Shown here: piece by piece, positions 14,184 through 25,052 of the stretch
Position numbering within the stretch: the first letter of the stretch is position 1
Layout of the letters: each line of letters begins with the position of its first letter
NCBI GenBank assembly: GCA_014529385.2
Contig: CM043963.1
Span: 3,291,001-3,355,000, forward strand
Source of the DNA: Adiantum capillus-veneris
Taxonomy: Eukaryota > Streptophyta > Polypodiopsida > Polypodiales > Pteridaceae
Direction: 5' to 3'
Length of the DNA: 64,000 nucleotides
Program-made: the position numbers and the translations under genes
Notes under the pieces: generated by a model
Seen by the model: only the letters and a program-made list of their open reading frames with translations
Databases searched by the model: none
Told to the model about the DNA's origin: nothing

Positions 14184-16290
14184 TTACTCTAATGTAGCAT
14201 TGTTAGCATTGACAAGGTTCATACTATCCTTAAGTTTTACTCCTTGCATCCATTTAGCATCTTCAAAAGGATAATTTTTGAACTTAATAAGATACCGTCC
14301 AATTATCTTACCGTGTTGTAGTACCTTGTCTTCATGCCGAAGGACAGCTTCGGGTTGTAGCACCTCTTCTTGGTCTTCAATAATTGGTTCAGTTGGTGGC
14401 TCTCCTATGTAGGGCTTAAGTAGGCTTACATGAAAGGCGTTGTGTATAAGCCAATGGTTGGGAAACTTGAGTTGATAATCCGTCTCATTGATGGGCTTCA
14501 AGATTTGGAAAGGACCATAGTATCTTTTTGCTAGTTTAGCATAATACTTTTGATGGCCCGTAAGATTTTTGCCCGTCGTTTGCCTTAATCGAGCCTTAGG
14601 AAACTTGAGTAAGACCCAATCATTTTCTTTGAACATTAAGGATCTTCTGTGCTTATCAGCAGCAGCTTTTTGCCTTTGTTGAGAGATGGCTATATCCTCC
14701 CTAATCTTTTGAAAAGATTCTTGTAGGTCACGGCTATACTCATCGGCGGCGAAGATCTTCCCATGTACTTTGAGTAGCAAGGGACTTTTAGGTCTTCCCT
14801 CTATGATCTCGAAAGGTGCTTTCCCCGTAGAAGTATGGACAGTATTATTGTAGGCATACTCTACTAGAGGTAAATACTTTTCCCATTGTGAGCATTGATC
14901 TACTTCGGTAACATAAGTCTTGAGTAGATCGAGTATCGTAAGATTGGCTATCTCACTTTGGCCATCCGTTTGTGGGTGATAGGCCGAAGAGAAATTCAAT
15001 CTTGTCCCTAGATTTTCAAAGAGACCTTTCCAGAAATTACTGGTCATTCTAGGATCTCTATCTGACATGATGGATGTGGGTAATCCATGGTGCTTGAAAA
15101 TCTAAGATATGAAGAGAGTTGCCATTTGATGTGCCTTAATAGTCTTTTTGACAGGAATAAAATGTGCTTGCTTGCTAAACCTGTTGACTATTGTCCATAT
15201 TCCTGTATTCCCATGGATAGACTTGGGTAATCCAAAGATGAATCCATGGATATACTCTCCCATGGTGAATTTGGAATAGGCAATGGCTGGAGTAATCCAG
15301 GTTGTTTCCCTCTATCATACTTGGTCTTTTGGCATACTACACATTTTGAAACATACTCTTGTATGTCCACTTTCATGGTAGGCCAATAGAAATACGTCTC
15401 TACTCCTCGGAGAGTATGTTGAAGACCTCTATGCCCTGCATATGGAGGATCATGGGATTCATACATAACCTTCTCACGAAGGGAATGGGTAACACATAGC
15501 CTATTGCCGTGGAGAAGATAACCATCCTGCAAGGTGAATGGTTCCTCTTTCTTCCTTAAAGCAAGGACTGACATTATGTCTCTAAAGTCAGGGTCAGTAG
15601 CATACTCATCTATCATAGAGGATAGATCATTGTGAGTAGCTATAGACACCGCATTAACTTTTGGTCGTCGTGAAAGTGCATCGGCAACTTGATTGTGCTT
15701 ACCAGCTATGTGAGCAATATGGAAATTAAATTGCAAAAGAAAATTTGCCCACCTCATTTGTTTGTCGGAAAGCTTGGTTTGCATCATGAAATACTTGAGA
15801 CTTTGGTGGTCGGTTCGTAGGATAAATGGAGTCCCCAATAGGTAGTGCTTCCATGTGTCTAGGGCATGTAGAACAGCTAAAAGCTCTTTCTCATAAATGC
15901 CCAAGACTCGTTCATCACTATTGAGCCTTCGGCTTTCATATGCTATGGCATGCCCTTCTTGAAGCAAAACCGCTCCAAGGCAATCACCACAAGCATCACA
16001 TTGGACCTCAAATGGCTTTGAGAGATCCGGAAGCACGAGGGCTGGTTGGGAAGTAAGCTTCTCTTTGAGTTTTTCAAAATCATTTTGCTCCTTAGAAGTC
16101 CATACAAACTTAACGTTCTTCTTTGTTAAGTCGTGTAGTGGTCCTGCTACTTGAGAGAATTTTGCTATGAAGCGTCTATAGTATGCACACATACCAATAA
16201 AGCTTCTCAGCTCATGTAGATTCCTTGGGTTAGGCCATGATTTTATTACCTCTAACTTTGATGGTCATGTAGATTCCTTGGGTTAGGCCA
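14184..16290 (-). pseudogene. Ty3/Gypsy chromovirus D pol fragment (RT C-term, RNase H, integrase, chromodomain)
   Basis: The minus-strand frame 15188-16192 begins in the RT thumb (GMCAYYRRFIAKFS) and runs through RNase H (CDACGDCLGAVLLQEG, IYEKELLAVLHAL, TDHQSLKYF, ADALSRR). It continues into the integrase zinc domain (H...H then CVVCQ). After a frameshift near 15100-15240, frame 14184-15068 gives the integrase C-terminal half (SAYHPQTDGQSEIAN, with the catalytic Glu present) and GPF/Y-type and chromodomain-like segments ending near KNYPFEDAKW. Gag, protease and the RT palm with its YxDD motif are missing because the fragment starts at about 16300. The C-terminal chromodomain would normally guide integration to marked chromatin. 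It is a truncated fossil. Confidence 0.9.
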
Positions 16291-16309
16291 TGTAGATTCC
16301 TTGGGTTAG

Positions 16310-16930
16310 GCGCACCCAAGTACGTGATTTTTACCTTCCTTCTTGGTGCCCTTCAAGGTTGTCAAGACATACTGCACGTGGTTTTTCTGTCTCTTTCTTG
16401 CATGGTCATTCCCTCTATGGGTAGTCTGAGTGCCTCTGCCACTATCTCTTTTGTGATCACTACTTCGACCTTGTTCCCTTGGGTGTCGGATATCTGTGCA
16501 GTTTCATCTTCTTTGATGGTGGATAGAAGCTCATAAGCCTTCTGAAAATCGACTCCGAAGGCTCTTGTTCGTAGAAATCCCTGAGCCCCAACATGCGGTT
16601 AGCTTCCTTGGTTTCTGGTTTAGCAGCTACATCATAGACTTCTTTTGGCAGGAGTTGCAACTCCATCTGATGCCCCTCTTCACTTTTGACCCTGCCAATG
16701 AACACCGTAGTGTGGTGCTCTTCCAAGTGTTCTCTAGAAACGTAGGATGCCTTTGCTGCTTTGACTGACTCGGGGTCTAGTTGATACGCGGGCAGTCCTT
16801 GTAATGGAATTTGCCTATTCAATTTGAAAGTAGCGGAATTTAATGAGAGTACTTTCAAGAAATGATTTTGTGAGCATAGCGGGTTGACATAATTGAAGAT
16901 AGCAACATAATCATAGCAATTAGTTAACTT
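16310..16930 (-). pseudogene. Element A ORF remnant, unknown product
   Basis: Minus-strand coding begins near QIPLQGLPAYQLDPE and passes through VFIGRVKSEEGHQMELQLLP. After a frameshift near 16530 it continues as GNKVEVVITKEIVAEALRLP. It ends where the chromovirus D fragment joins (about 16300). I do not recognise a family. Its place next to the 5' LTR is that of a gag, but there is no zinc knuckle. The track-style start at 16978 is probably leader, since 862-1050 shares that DNA without the ORF. Confidence 0.5.
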
Positions 16931-16982
16931 GGCATAGACAATACTTTTGCAAGAGAGAGAATTTAGAGAACATGACAATAGT

Positions 16983-17823
16983 TGAGGACCGGATTTATGT
17001 GGAGCCGGTCCCCCCCTCCAATAGGCATTTGAATTATGATTTCTCCCATAAACAGAGACTTGTTACAATACATTCTTTGTGTTCCTTGTGACCTAGGTGA
17101 AGCAATGAAGATGGAAAGCTTCATGCATCACCATCATATCATAACCTAAACTTGAAGAAAGCTTTAACTATACCAAGCCTCAATCCCAAGACCTCAAACA
17201 CCTTCGAAGGTGGAGAGAGCTAGCAGGGAATGAGGGTAGGGAAGAGGAAGAAGAAACATTTCATACGAGAAAGAGCTAGTTCCTCACTTATCATAACTCT
17301 TGTGCTAGCATACATAATAGCATAGTAATGAAGAAGAAATAGAGGGCAAGCTCAAGAATTGAAGCATGGCTCTTGGATGGATTTGCACTCCATAGCCAAG
17401 AGTGTTGGTGTAGACTCTCAACCTCTACCTGCTTGGAGAAAGAGAGGGAGATCTTGCACTTTGCATAGTACACAATGAGAGTGTTTTTGAGTGTGTGTGG
17501 GTGAGTATACCCCCTAAGCACCCCCCTAGCTTGCTTGGGTTGACCCCCCCTTGTAGCTCATGCTTGAAGCTCATTGGACCCCTCCAGGCCTAGCAAATCA
17601 CAAGTAGGAGCCATTACAAGCAACAGGGATAGCCTTGGGACAAGTGTCCCCCTTTCCCCTTTGAGAGAGAGGACTTGATAAATGCAAAATCAATTAATTA
17701 AATATCCTTTATTATCATTGGACCCCTTGGGTGGCCAACCAATAGGTTTCAGGCACACCATGAGGGCAACATGAGGAGGAACTTGAAAAGTGTCCTTGCT
17801 GCCTCTTCAAGCTGGGGCTTCCC

Positions 17824-17912
<89 letters not shown>

Positions 17913-18440
17913 CTCTCTCATCCCCCCCCCCCTTGTAGGCTCGCCCCCCTCCTTGTAGGGATCTTTTTGACTTTGGATGAGCAAGCCCCTTAGTCATCAA
18001 GCATGACTAAGCACTTGAAGTAGGGGGTGTTCCCACAAGCATCTCAGGCAAGCTTCTCAAGGCACTTCAAGCACCTTAATCATGCACCAAGTCAAGCACC
18101 TCAAGCATGGATCCAGTCAAGCACCTGAAGCATCTTAATCAAGCACCTCAAGCATGACAAGCACCTCAAGCAAGACAAGCACCTCAAGCACGACAAGCAC
18201 CTCGAGTTTGGGCCGGGTTCCCACCTCAAGCTCAGCCCTAGCTTACCTAAGGTCAAAGGACTTTTACACACATTATTGGAGGTCTTCAATGAAGCTAACC
18301 CTAAGGTCTTATGCTCCATTGGTTAGCCTTGCTCTTGATAGACCATCTCCCATTTGGGCCCCTTTACTATCTACCCCGTGTTGAGATAGATCTATAAGCA
18401 CATATCTATATCTTAACAGTTGTTCCCGTTTATTCTCCCA
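16983..18440 (-). repeat. 5' LTR of element A (copy A2)
   Basis: It is 1458 bp and nearly identical to A1. In element orientation it runs TGGGAGAATAAAC...ATCCGGTCCTCA. It carries (TG)44 at about 17825-17912 and the 15-bp minisatellite at about 18085-18205. Confidence 0.88.
17825..17912. repeat. (TG)44 microsatellite inside LTR A2
   Basis: A pure TG array of 88 bp at the position homologous to the 130-bp array in A1. Confidence 0.98.
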
Positions 18441-18665
18441 ATCCTTCATAGCAAATTAGTAAGTTAGCAAAAATTAGTCAAATTAGCAAGGGGTTAGTGT
18501 GAAATTAGAGTGCGTAAACACACAATTGGCAAGATATGGTGACACATTATGGTATTATGAGCACATTGCTTCATGCATACACATCCAAAATCCACAAAAA
18601 CATAAGCACACAAGTGAAATTAGTAGAAAAATTAGTGACACAATTACACTAGCGTAGGCCATCAT
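18441..18665 (-). other. Element B 5' leader
   Basis: This is the AT-rich untranslated sequence between the B PBS and a possible start codon (minus ATG at about 18447-18449). Element A interrupts the frame directly after that codon. Confidence 0.55.
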
Positions 18666-18682
18666 CCCCGGCAATGGCGCCA
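18666..18682 (-). other. Primer-binding site of element B (Asp tRNA type)
   Basis: The minus strand reads TGGCGCCATTGCCGGGG, complementary to the 3' end of plant Asp tRNA with one mismatch. It lies a few bases inside the 5' LTR. Confidence 0.85.
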
Positions 18683-18684
18683 AA

Positions 18685-19610
18685 TTTTTGGGGTCCCATC
18701 GTTGCAATAGCTCCAATGACCAACAAAATTATCAATCCGGAGGGATGAGCTACCCAGCTAGGGCATGGAAACACTCACACGGTTAGTGAGCTAATCGTGG
18801 CAACACAAATGGTTAACTCTATGGGGTGAGCTTCTTGGCCTATGGAGAAGCTAAGTGACAATAAAGGGCAATCTCCATATCCACTCCTCTTCACCTCTAA
18901 TCAACCCAATCACACCACACTATGATTGCAAGACGCACACGACACTAATCCAATTATGCAACACAGTAAGCACAAGCGCACACACATAGATCTATCGAGC
19001 ACCACACTCCAATTAAACCTACATGCACACACAAGCAAAAGAGGGCAATCACACAAGATTAGAGAGGGATTAAGCAATAATTAGTTAAGATCTAGCTAAT
19101 ATAAGCATGATAGGCAATCATAAGAATCATGAGAGAGGCATAGTGAAAGAGAATGAATCATTGATTAGTGTTAATCAAGTCTCATGAGCAAGGAGAAGCT
19201 CAAGGACTCCATAGCCACACACCTCAAGAGCTCTCACCAAAGAGTGATCTCAACAAATGACTTGAGAACCCTAATTTCATTTACACACTGCCTTATGTAC
19301 CTAGGATAAAAATATGCAATGTCCGGGCATCCAAGGCCTTTAGGGCTCCACCACTTACTGAATTTGCAACAACCTAGGCACAATAATTGACCTGTTCTTT
19401 ATAGCTTAGAACTCCCATTGAGCCTGTAACACATTAAAATATTACAATGGCTTAAAATAAATCGAGAATTTACAATACGTGACCATTTTGGAAAAACGTG
19501 AAAAATGTGTAACTCCAATCTTTACTACTTCTTCGTATTGATCTTCAATGTGCATCCATATGTCTTCGATCTTTAACAGCTTTTGCTAATTGACGTTGAC
19601 TCAGTTAACA
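18685..19610 (-). repeat. 5' LTR of element B
   Basis: It is the direct partner of 3433-4351 with the same orientation and high similarity. It starts TGTTAACTGAG on the minus strand at 19610, directly against the TTTGT duplication. Confidence 0.9.
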
Positions 19611-19615
19611 TTTGT

Positions 19616-20060
19616 TCAAATACTTTGATATGCTTCCTCACATCCCCGTCTCCACTAAATTTTTGTGTGAGCTTGGCTATTTGTACTGCCTTACTTCTAG
19701 GCTCTCTATCACGCGTGTTACGCATATTTTCAGCAATAGATCGATCAATAGCTTGAGAAAATGTTTCCAAGTCACCTAAGTGAGCAGGTATAATGGGGAA
19801 AGGTGCTCTCTATATTTCATGTGGAATGGGGGTTAGCATCGGGTTAGGCATACAAGTGATCCTCCGGTCCCAAGCTCGATACAATGCTGTTCCATACAGT
19901 GGCCCAAAGTTCATATGTGTGACCCTGGGTTAAGCACATGTGGGATGTGGCATGCTAATGCTAGCTGGTATAATCTCATTGAAACAAGGGCTTGGATGTT
20001 GTGGTCGTGGAGCATAAGTTGTCGAAACAATGGGAGGAGTAGGATCTACATGAGCACGAG
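19616..20060 (-). pseudogene. Gypsy E1 remnant: gag N-terminal part
   Basis: This minus-strand stretch is homologous to E2 gag. It includes SRSKAVQ-like and LTQKFSGDGD residues (19573-19770 region) and a Pro-rich HVDPTPPIV segment near 20000-20050. It is the 5' continuation of 1051-3427, separated by element B. Several stops are present. At about 20060 it abuts Copia I RNase H sequence, so the E1 5' end and its LTR are missing. Confidence 0.8.
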
Positions 20061-20209
20061 GGCCCAGAGGTGATTTGTGTGTGCATGGAAGACAGGGTTC
20101 TTGGCAATTGTCATGCAACTCTGGTTGTCGCATTGAAGTGTTGTTGCTAAATGAAGAGAAACACCTAAGTCCATGAGGACTTTCCTTAGCCAAACTACTT
20201 CACAAGCAG
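20061..20209 (-). pseudogene. Copia I RNase H, 3' fragment
   Basis: Read on the minus strand it gives AACEVVWLRK, then LQCDNQSCMTIAKNPVFHAH, the C-terminal Copia RNase H signature with its CDN motif. The frame continues from 59056 across the F1 insertion: the codons flanking CTTTA close exactly (EEYK then AACE). The gene is cut off at about 20065 against E1, so the end of RNase H and the 3' LTR are lost. Confidence 0.88.
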
Positions 20210-20214
20210 CTTTA
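20210..20214. repeat. Target-site duplication CTTTA (left, F1)
   Basis: The five bases match 59051-59055 exactly. Removing 20215-59055 restores the Copia I RNase H frame. Confidence 0.92.
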
Positions 20215-20441
20215 TGTTGGAATTAGGGTTGCAGAGAAACACACACAGTTTGGAGAAGACGAAGGAAGCTCAAGGCACACAACAGAGAGTGTGTCACTTA
20301 GTGTGCAATGGAAAGATAGATAGCCCTAGAGTGATGGGCGTATATACAATGCACGGGGGAAAAAACCTCCTAAAGAGGAAAAAAATGCCCCGACGGTCCT
20401 AGTGTGTTCACACACATCACTACCACATGTATATGGTAACA
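20215..20441 (-). repeat. 3' LTR of Copia F1
   Basis: It is 227 bp, TGTTGGAATTAGGG...GGTAACA on the plus strand. It is closely similar to 54001-54226 and 58824-59050. A polypurine tract (minus CCAAGGGGGATT) adjoins at 20442-20453. Confidence 0.93.
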
Positions 20442-20473
20442 AATCCCCCTTGGAGTGATGCGGTGAACGAGAG

Positions 20474-23400
20474 CTAGCACATCAGTAAAGGGAAGTGCCA
20501 TGCCCTGAGGACAGGATCAGTCCACAAAGGGGAGTAAGCCCAAAGCTTTGTGGAAAGCTTCAAGCTTCTCACGAGACAATGCCTTTGTGAAAAGATCTGC
20601 AAGGTTGTCCTGTGTTGGCACATAAGCCAAGCTGATCTCTCCTGCTGAGAGCCTCTCCCTGACATAGTGGTAATGCACCTCAATGTGCTTTGTGCGAGCA
20701 TGAAAAACTGGGTTCCTCGCAACTGCCAATGCGCTCTAACTATCAGTGTAGATAATGTTGGCGTGTCCTGTCCAACACCCAAATTAGACATAAGGCGTCT
20801 GAGCCATACACACTCAACCATAGCTGTGAAGACTGCCCTGTACTCAGCCTCACAACTCGAAGTGGCCACAGTAGGTTGCTTCTTGCTCAACCATGATATA
20901 CATCAACTGCCAAGCATGAAACAAAAACCACTTGTGGACACTCGCGTGTCAAAACAACCAGCCCAATCTGAGTCCGAAAAACCATGTAAGTCTGGCAGCA
21001 ATGATCCCCCCTTGGGATAACAAGCCAAGATGTATAGTGCCACTAAGGTAGCGGAAAACCCTCTTGACAGCCTGCCAATGCTTAGACCCTGGGCTATGCA
21101 TAAATCTGCTGACCTGTGAGACTGCAAACTGAATATCCGGCCTCATGTTGCATACATAAATGAGGCAGTCAACAGCAGTTTGGTAAAGAGTGACATCAGC
21201 AGGATCGCCAGCATCATGTAGACTCAATTTCAAACCTGTTTCCATGGAAGTGGCAATAGGTTTGCAATCCTCAAGTCCGAACTTACATAGCAATGTCTCT
21301 ATGTAACTTTTCTGACATAAGGCAATACCACCATCACACTGCTTAAACTGTATGCCCAAATAATGATGAAACAGCCCCAAATCTTTCATCTTGAAAGTAG
21401 CATTCAAATCAGCCTTAAATTCAGCAATATGTCTCTCATTTGGTCCAGTGATCAACAAATCATCGACATAAAGAACCACAATGAGAAGTACATCATCCTC
21501 ACGCTTTACATACAATGTGCTTTCTGTTGGACTGTTACGAAAGCCTTGTTTGACCAAATGAGTGGTGTCAGCTTTCTCATACCCAAGCACGAGGAGATTG
21601 CTTCAACCCATACAAATCCTTCTTACATCTGCACACTTTGTCCTCTTGTCCTTTTATGAAAAAACCGCGAGGCTGTGTTACATAAACTTCCTCAAATATG
21701 TCACCATTCAAGAAAGCAGTAACAATGTCTGATTGATGTACATCCCAACCAAAATGAGCTGCCAATGCACATAGAAAATGCACAGTAGTCATACGACAAG
21801 TGGGAGCAAAAGTCTCTTCATAATCTATGCCTTTTTGTTGTGCATAACCCTTTGCAACAAGTCGAGCCTTATGGCGATCGATCTCACCATCCGGCTTGTG
21901 TTTCAACTTGTAAACCCACTTCGTACCAATGGCCTTTTTGCTAGGAGGCAAATCACATAAATTCCATGTGTCATTTTCTATAAGTGCATCATATTCTGAC
22001 TGCATGGCAACCATCCAATTTTTTGAATTCTGTGCTTCATCAAAAGACAGAGGCTCCTCAACATCATGTAAACTAGACACAGCCAAAGCATAACAATCTG
22101 ATGCATAAGATGCATGGCGAGAGCCTGAACGAGTACGACTAGACAAAGGTGCATCCAATTTACTGTCACGCAAAGGGTGCACCAGCCATTTTGGCATACC
22201 TCTAGCCTGCTCATTTTCAGCCCTTTCCTCATCAAGTACATCATGTACATCTGCATCAGTAATAGGCTGATCTAAAATATTTTCAGAAACCCCCATAGGC
22301 TGTACATTTTCCTCATTGGAACTTACATTCGTATTTCCACCACTGAAAAGAGGCAACAAAGTGTCATAAATGTCCTGTGAGCTTACATTACTGTCTCTAG
22401 TACATGACAGCAAGGGCTGAACAGAATCTTCCACAAACATTACATACCGAGAAACGAGAATATGTTTTGTTTGCGGATGATACAACCTGTAACCTTTGCT
22501 TTCAGCACTATAACCAACAAAATACATTTGATAGCCTTATCATCCAATTTTCTGTGCTACACTTGTGGCACCAAAGCATATGCCAAACAGCCAGAAACAC
22601 GCATGTGCTCAATAGAAGTCTTTCTATCATGCCATGCTTCATATGGAGTAATAGACTGCAAAGCTTTCGTACGATACCTGTTAAGTACATAAGTGGCACA
22701 CATGATGGCCTCAAGCCAAAAAGAATGCGGTAAAGCTTGACTTTTGACCATACATCATGCCATTTCCGTCAGTGACCTTCTTTTCCTCTCAGCAACACCA
22801 TTTTGATGAGGTGTATAAGGCACTGTACATTGGTGTTTTATCCCACGACTAGACAGAAATGCATTCAATTCATGAGACATATACTCCACCCCTCGATCGG
22901 AATGGAGGGTGCCCATAGTACATTTCGAGACATTTTTAGTCATAGCCAGAAATTGTTTGAAGCACGTAAAAACTTCAGACTTTGCTTTAAGGGGAAATAC
23001 CCATGCATGCCTGGAGTAATCATCAATGAAAGTCACGAAGTACAGGTAATTGCCCAAGGACGGAGTTTGCATGGGCCCACAAGCATCACTATGCACAAGC
23101 TGCAACCTGCATGTGGCCTGAACTGAACCATCCTTTGGAAACTTAGAACGCTGCATCTTACCCAAAATATAGCCTTCACAAACATGTTTGACAGGTGCTT
23201 CAAGAGGCGGCAAAGAAGCAACCATATCAGATTCTGCAATTGCAAACGCAGCAAATTGGCAAAATTCAGATGACCAAAACGTGCATGCCAAAGTTTTGCA
23301 TCTAAAATAGCCCTTGAATCTGCAACAGCATTTGCAAAGTTTTGTCCACACTTGTCATACAAAGTGAGCTTATACAGTCCACGGCACAAAAGGCCAGATG

Positions 23401-24808
23401 CAACAATTTCATCACCAAAACTGAGATCATGAACTGTACATCTGTCATCCACAAATTTGACTACAAGTCCAAGTCTAGCAAGTGCGGATACAGACAAGAG
23501 ATTCTTCTTGATCCCAGGTACATAAAGTTCATCAACAAGTGTGAAGGAACTGCCATTAGCAGCAGTGAGCACAATCTTTCCAACTCCCTGAACTGGGTAA
23601 AAGGCGTTGTTGGCACAAGTGACTGAATTCCCATGAGGGACAGACTCGAGAGAGGTAAACAATTCACGATGTGAGGTAATGTGCTTTGTAGCACCACTGT
23701 CGAAATACCACACATGTGAATCTGCAGCAACTGACAAGCGTGCATCATGGACAGCAGGATTGTAAGTGCACTCTGCGCTAAAAGCCCATTCTGCATCAAC
23801 ATCAGCAACACAGTCTCCTTTCACAGAAGACTCAACAATGGTTGCATTTGTAGTGGAACCAGCATTTGCAGTGGAACCACCCTCTTTCTTCTTAGCCTCT
23901 TTGGCCTTCAACTTAGGACACGACTTGATCAAGTGATCATTGACTTTACAATAATGGCAACGCATCTTCTTTTTGCCCTTATCACCAGAGTTTCCAGACG
24001 AATTGCTACAAGCAGAAGCATTAGGAACATAATTTTTTCCACTCGCAGCAGAACCATAAGAAGTGGTTGCATTGTTGTTACCACTCTTTCTTTGAGAAGC
24101 AATAAAAGCTTGTTCAACTGCATGCTGCCTAGTCCTATTTTTTCTAGAAAGTGACTCTTGCAACAGCAATGTGCATAATGCATCAAACTTGACAACTTCA
24201 GGATTTCCTTGGGTCATAAGTCTCCAAGTACTAGCAAAAGTCTGGTAAGAATCTAGTAAGGCATCAAGAATAGTTCGCACAAGGGAACTGTCCGAAATAA
24301 CTTCACCTGCAGAAATAAGTTGTTCATTGATATCCTTGACATTAGCAAGGAAAGTGTCCATATCATCTTCCTCGTGCATAATCTTTGACTCCAGCTCTTT
24401 ACGCAGCAAAGCAATTTTAGCGTCATTGCGGCTTGCATAAAGACCTGCTAGAATATCCCAAGCCTGTTTTGCAGATTTTCTTGAACGGATGTGAGGAACA
24501 ATGGTGAACTTCACAGACAACGCAATCAATGCATGAGCCTGTGCAACCTTAACATCCAAACGAGCTTGTTCTGTCGTAGGCAAAACAACTCTAACAGCTG
24601 CAATCCTTGCAGCAAGACCTACAACATCCTCAACATCGCCTACATCCTCAGAACCAGGATGTACATCAATGCCCTGCACAATGTTCCAGACGCCCTTTGA
24701 CACAAGAAATTGTTGCATCATATAAGCCCACATAGGGTAGTTGTCCCCATCCAACCTGTCCTCAACAGCAAACATCTTGAACACATCTGTGTTGTTGTTG
24801 TCAGCCAT
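20474..24808 (-). pseudogene. Copia F1 polyprotein (gag-PR-IN-RT-RH), broken
   Basis: Translation would start at the minus ATG at 24808 (MADNNNTDVFKMF), a start shared with F2. Domains follow in Copia order: gag; zinc knuckle CHYCKVNDHLIKSC; protease FDSGATKHIT; GAG-pre-integrase LWHARFGHLN; integrase with FIDDYSRHAWVF, HSDRGVEY and HQNGVAERK (D, D, E present); RT with TKWVYKLKHKPDGE and VLYVDDLLITG; and RNase H with ARTKHIEVHYH and LADLFTKAL. Frameshifts near 23330, 22750, 21590, 20950 and 20720 split it into at least six frames, so it cannot make a full product. Confidence 0.93.
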
Positions 24809-25052
24809 GGTAAATGCTGCACCTGATGTGAAAACTGCCCGAAAATAGGACATTAGGAAAAATATGAACCCTCTAGGGGCCCTTTGGGATTAAGGTTAAT
24901 TAGAGGCCAGCCAATAGGAAGAGGGTGGTGGACACACTCTATACCCTCAAAAAAGTAGGGGGACAAGGTAGCCTTACAGCTCTTAATGGCCTCTTACCTA
25001 GTGAGAAGGTAAGGGAGGTGGCTAGGGGAAAGGGAGGGAGGGGGGGGGGGGG

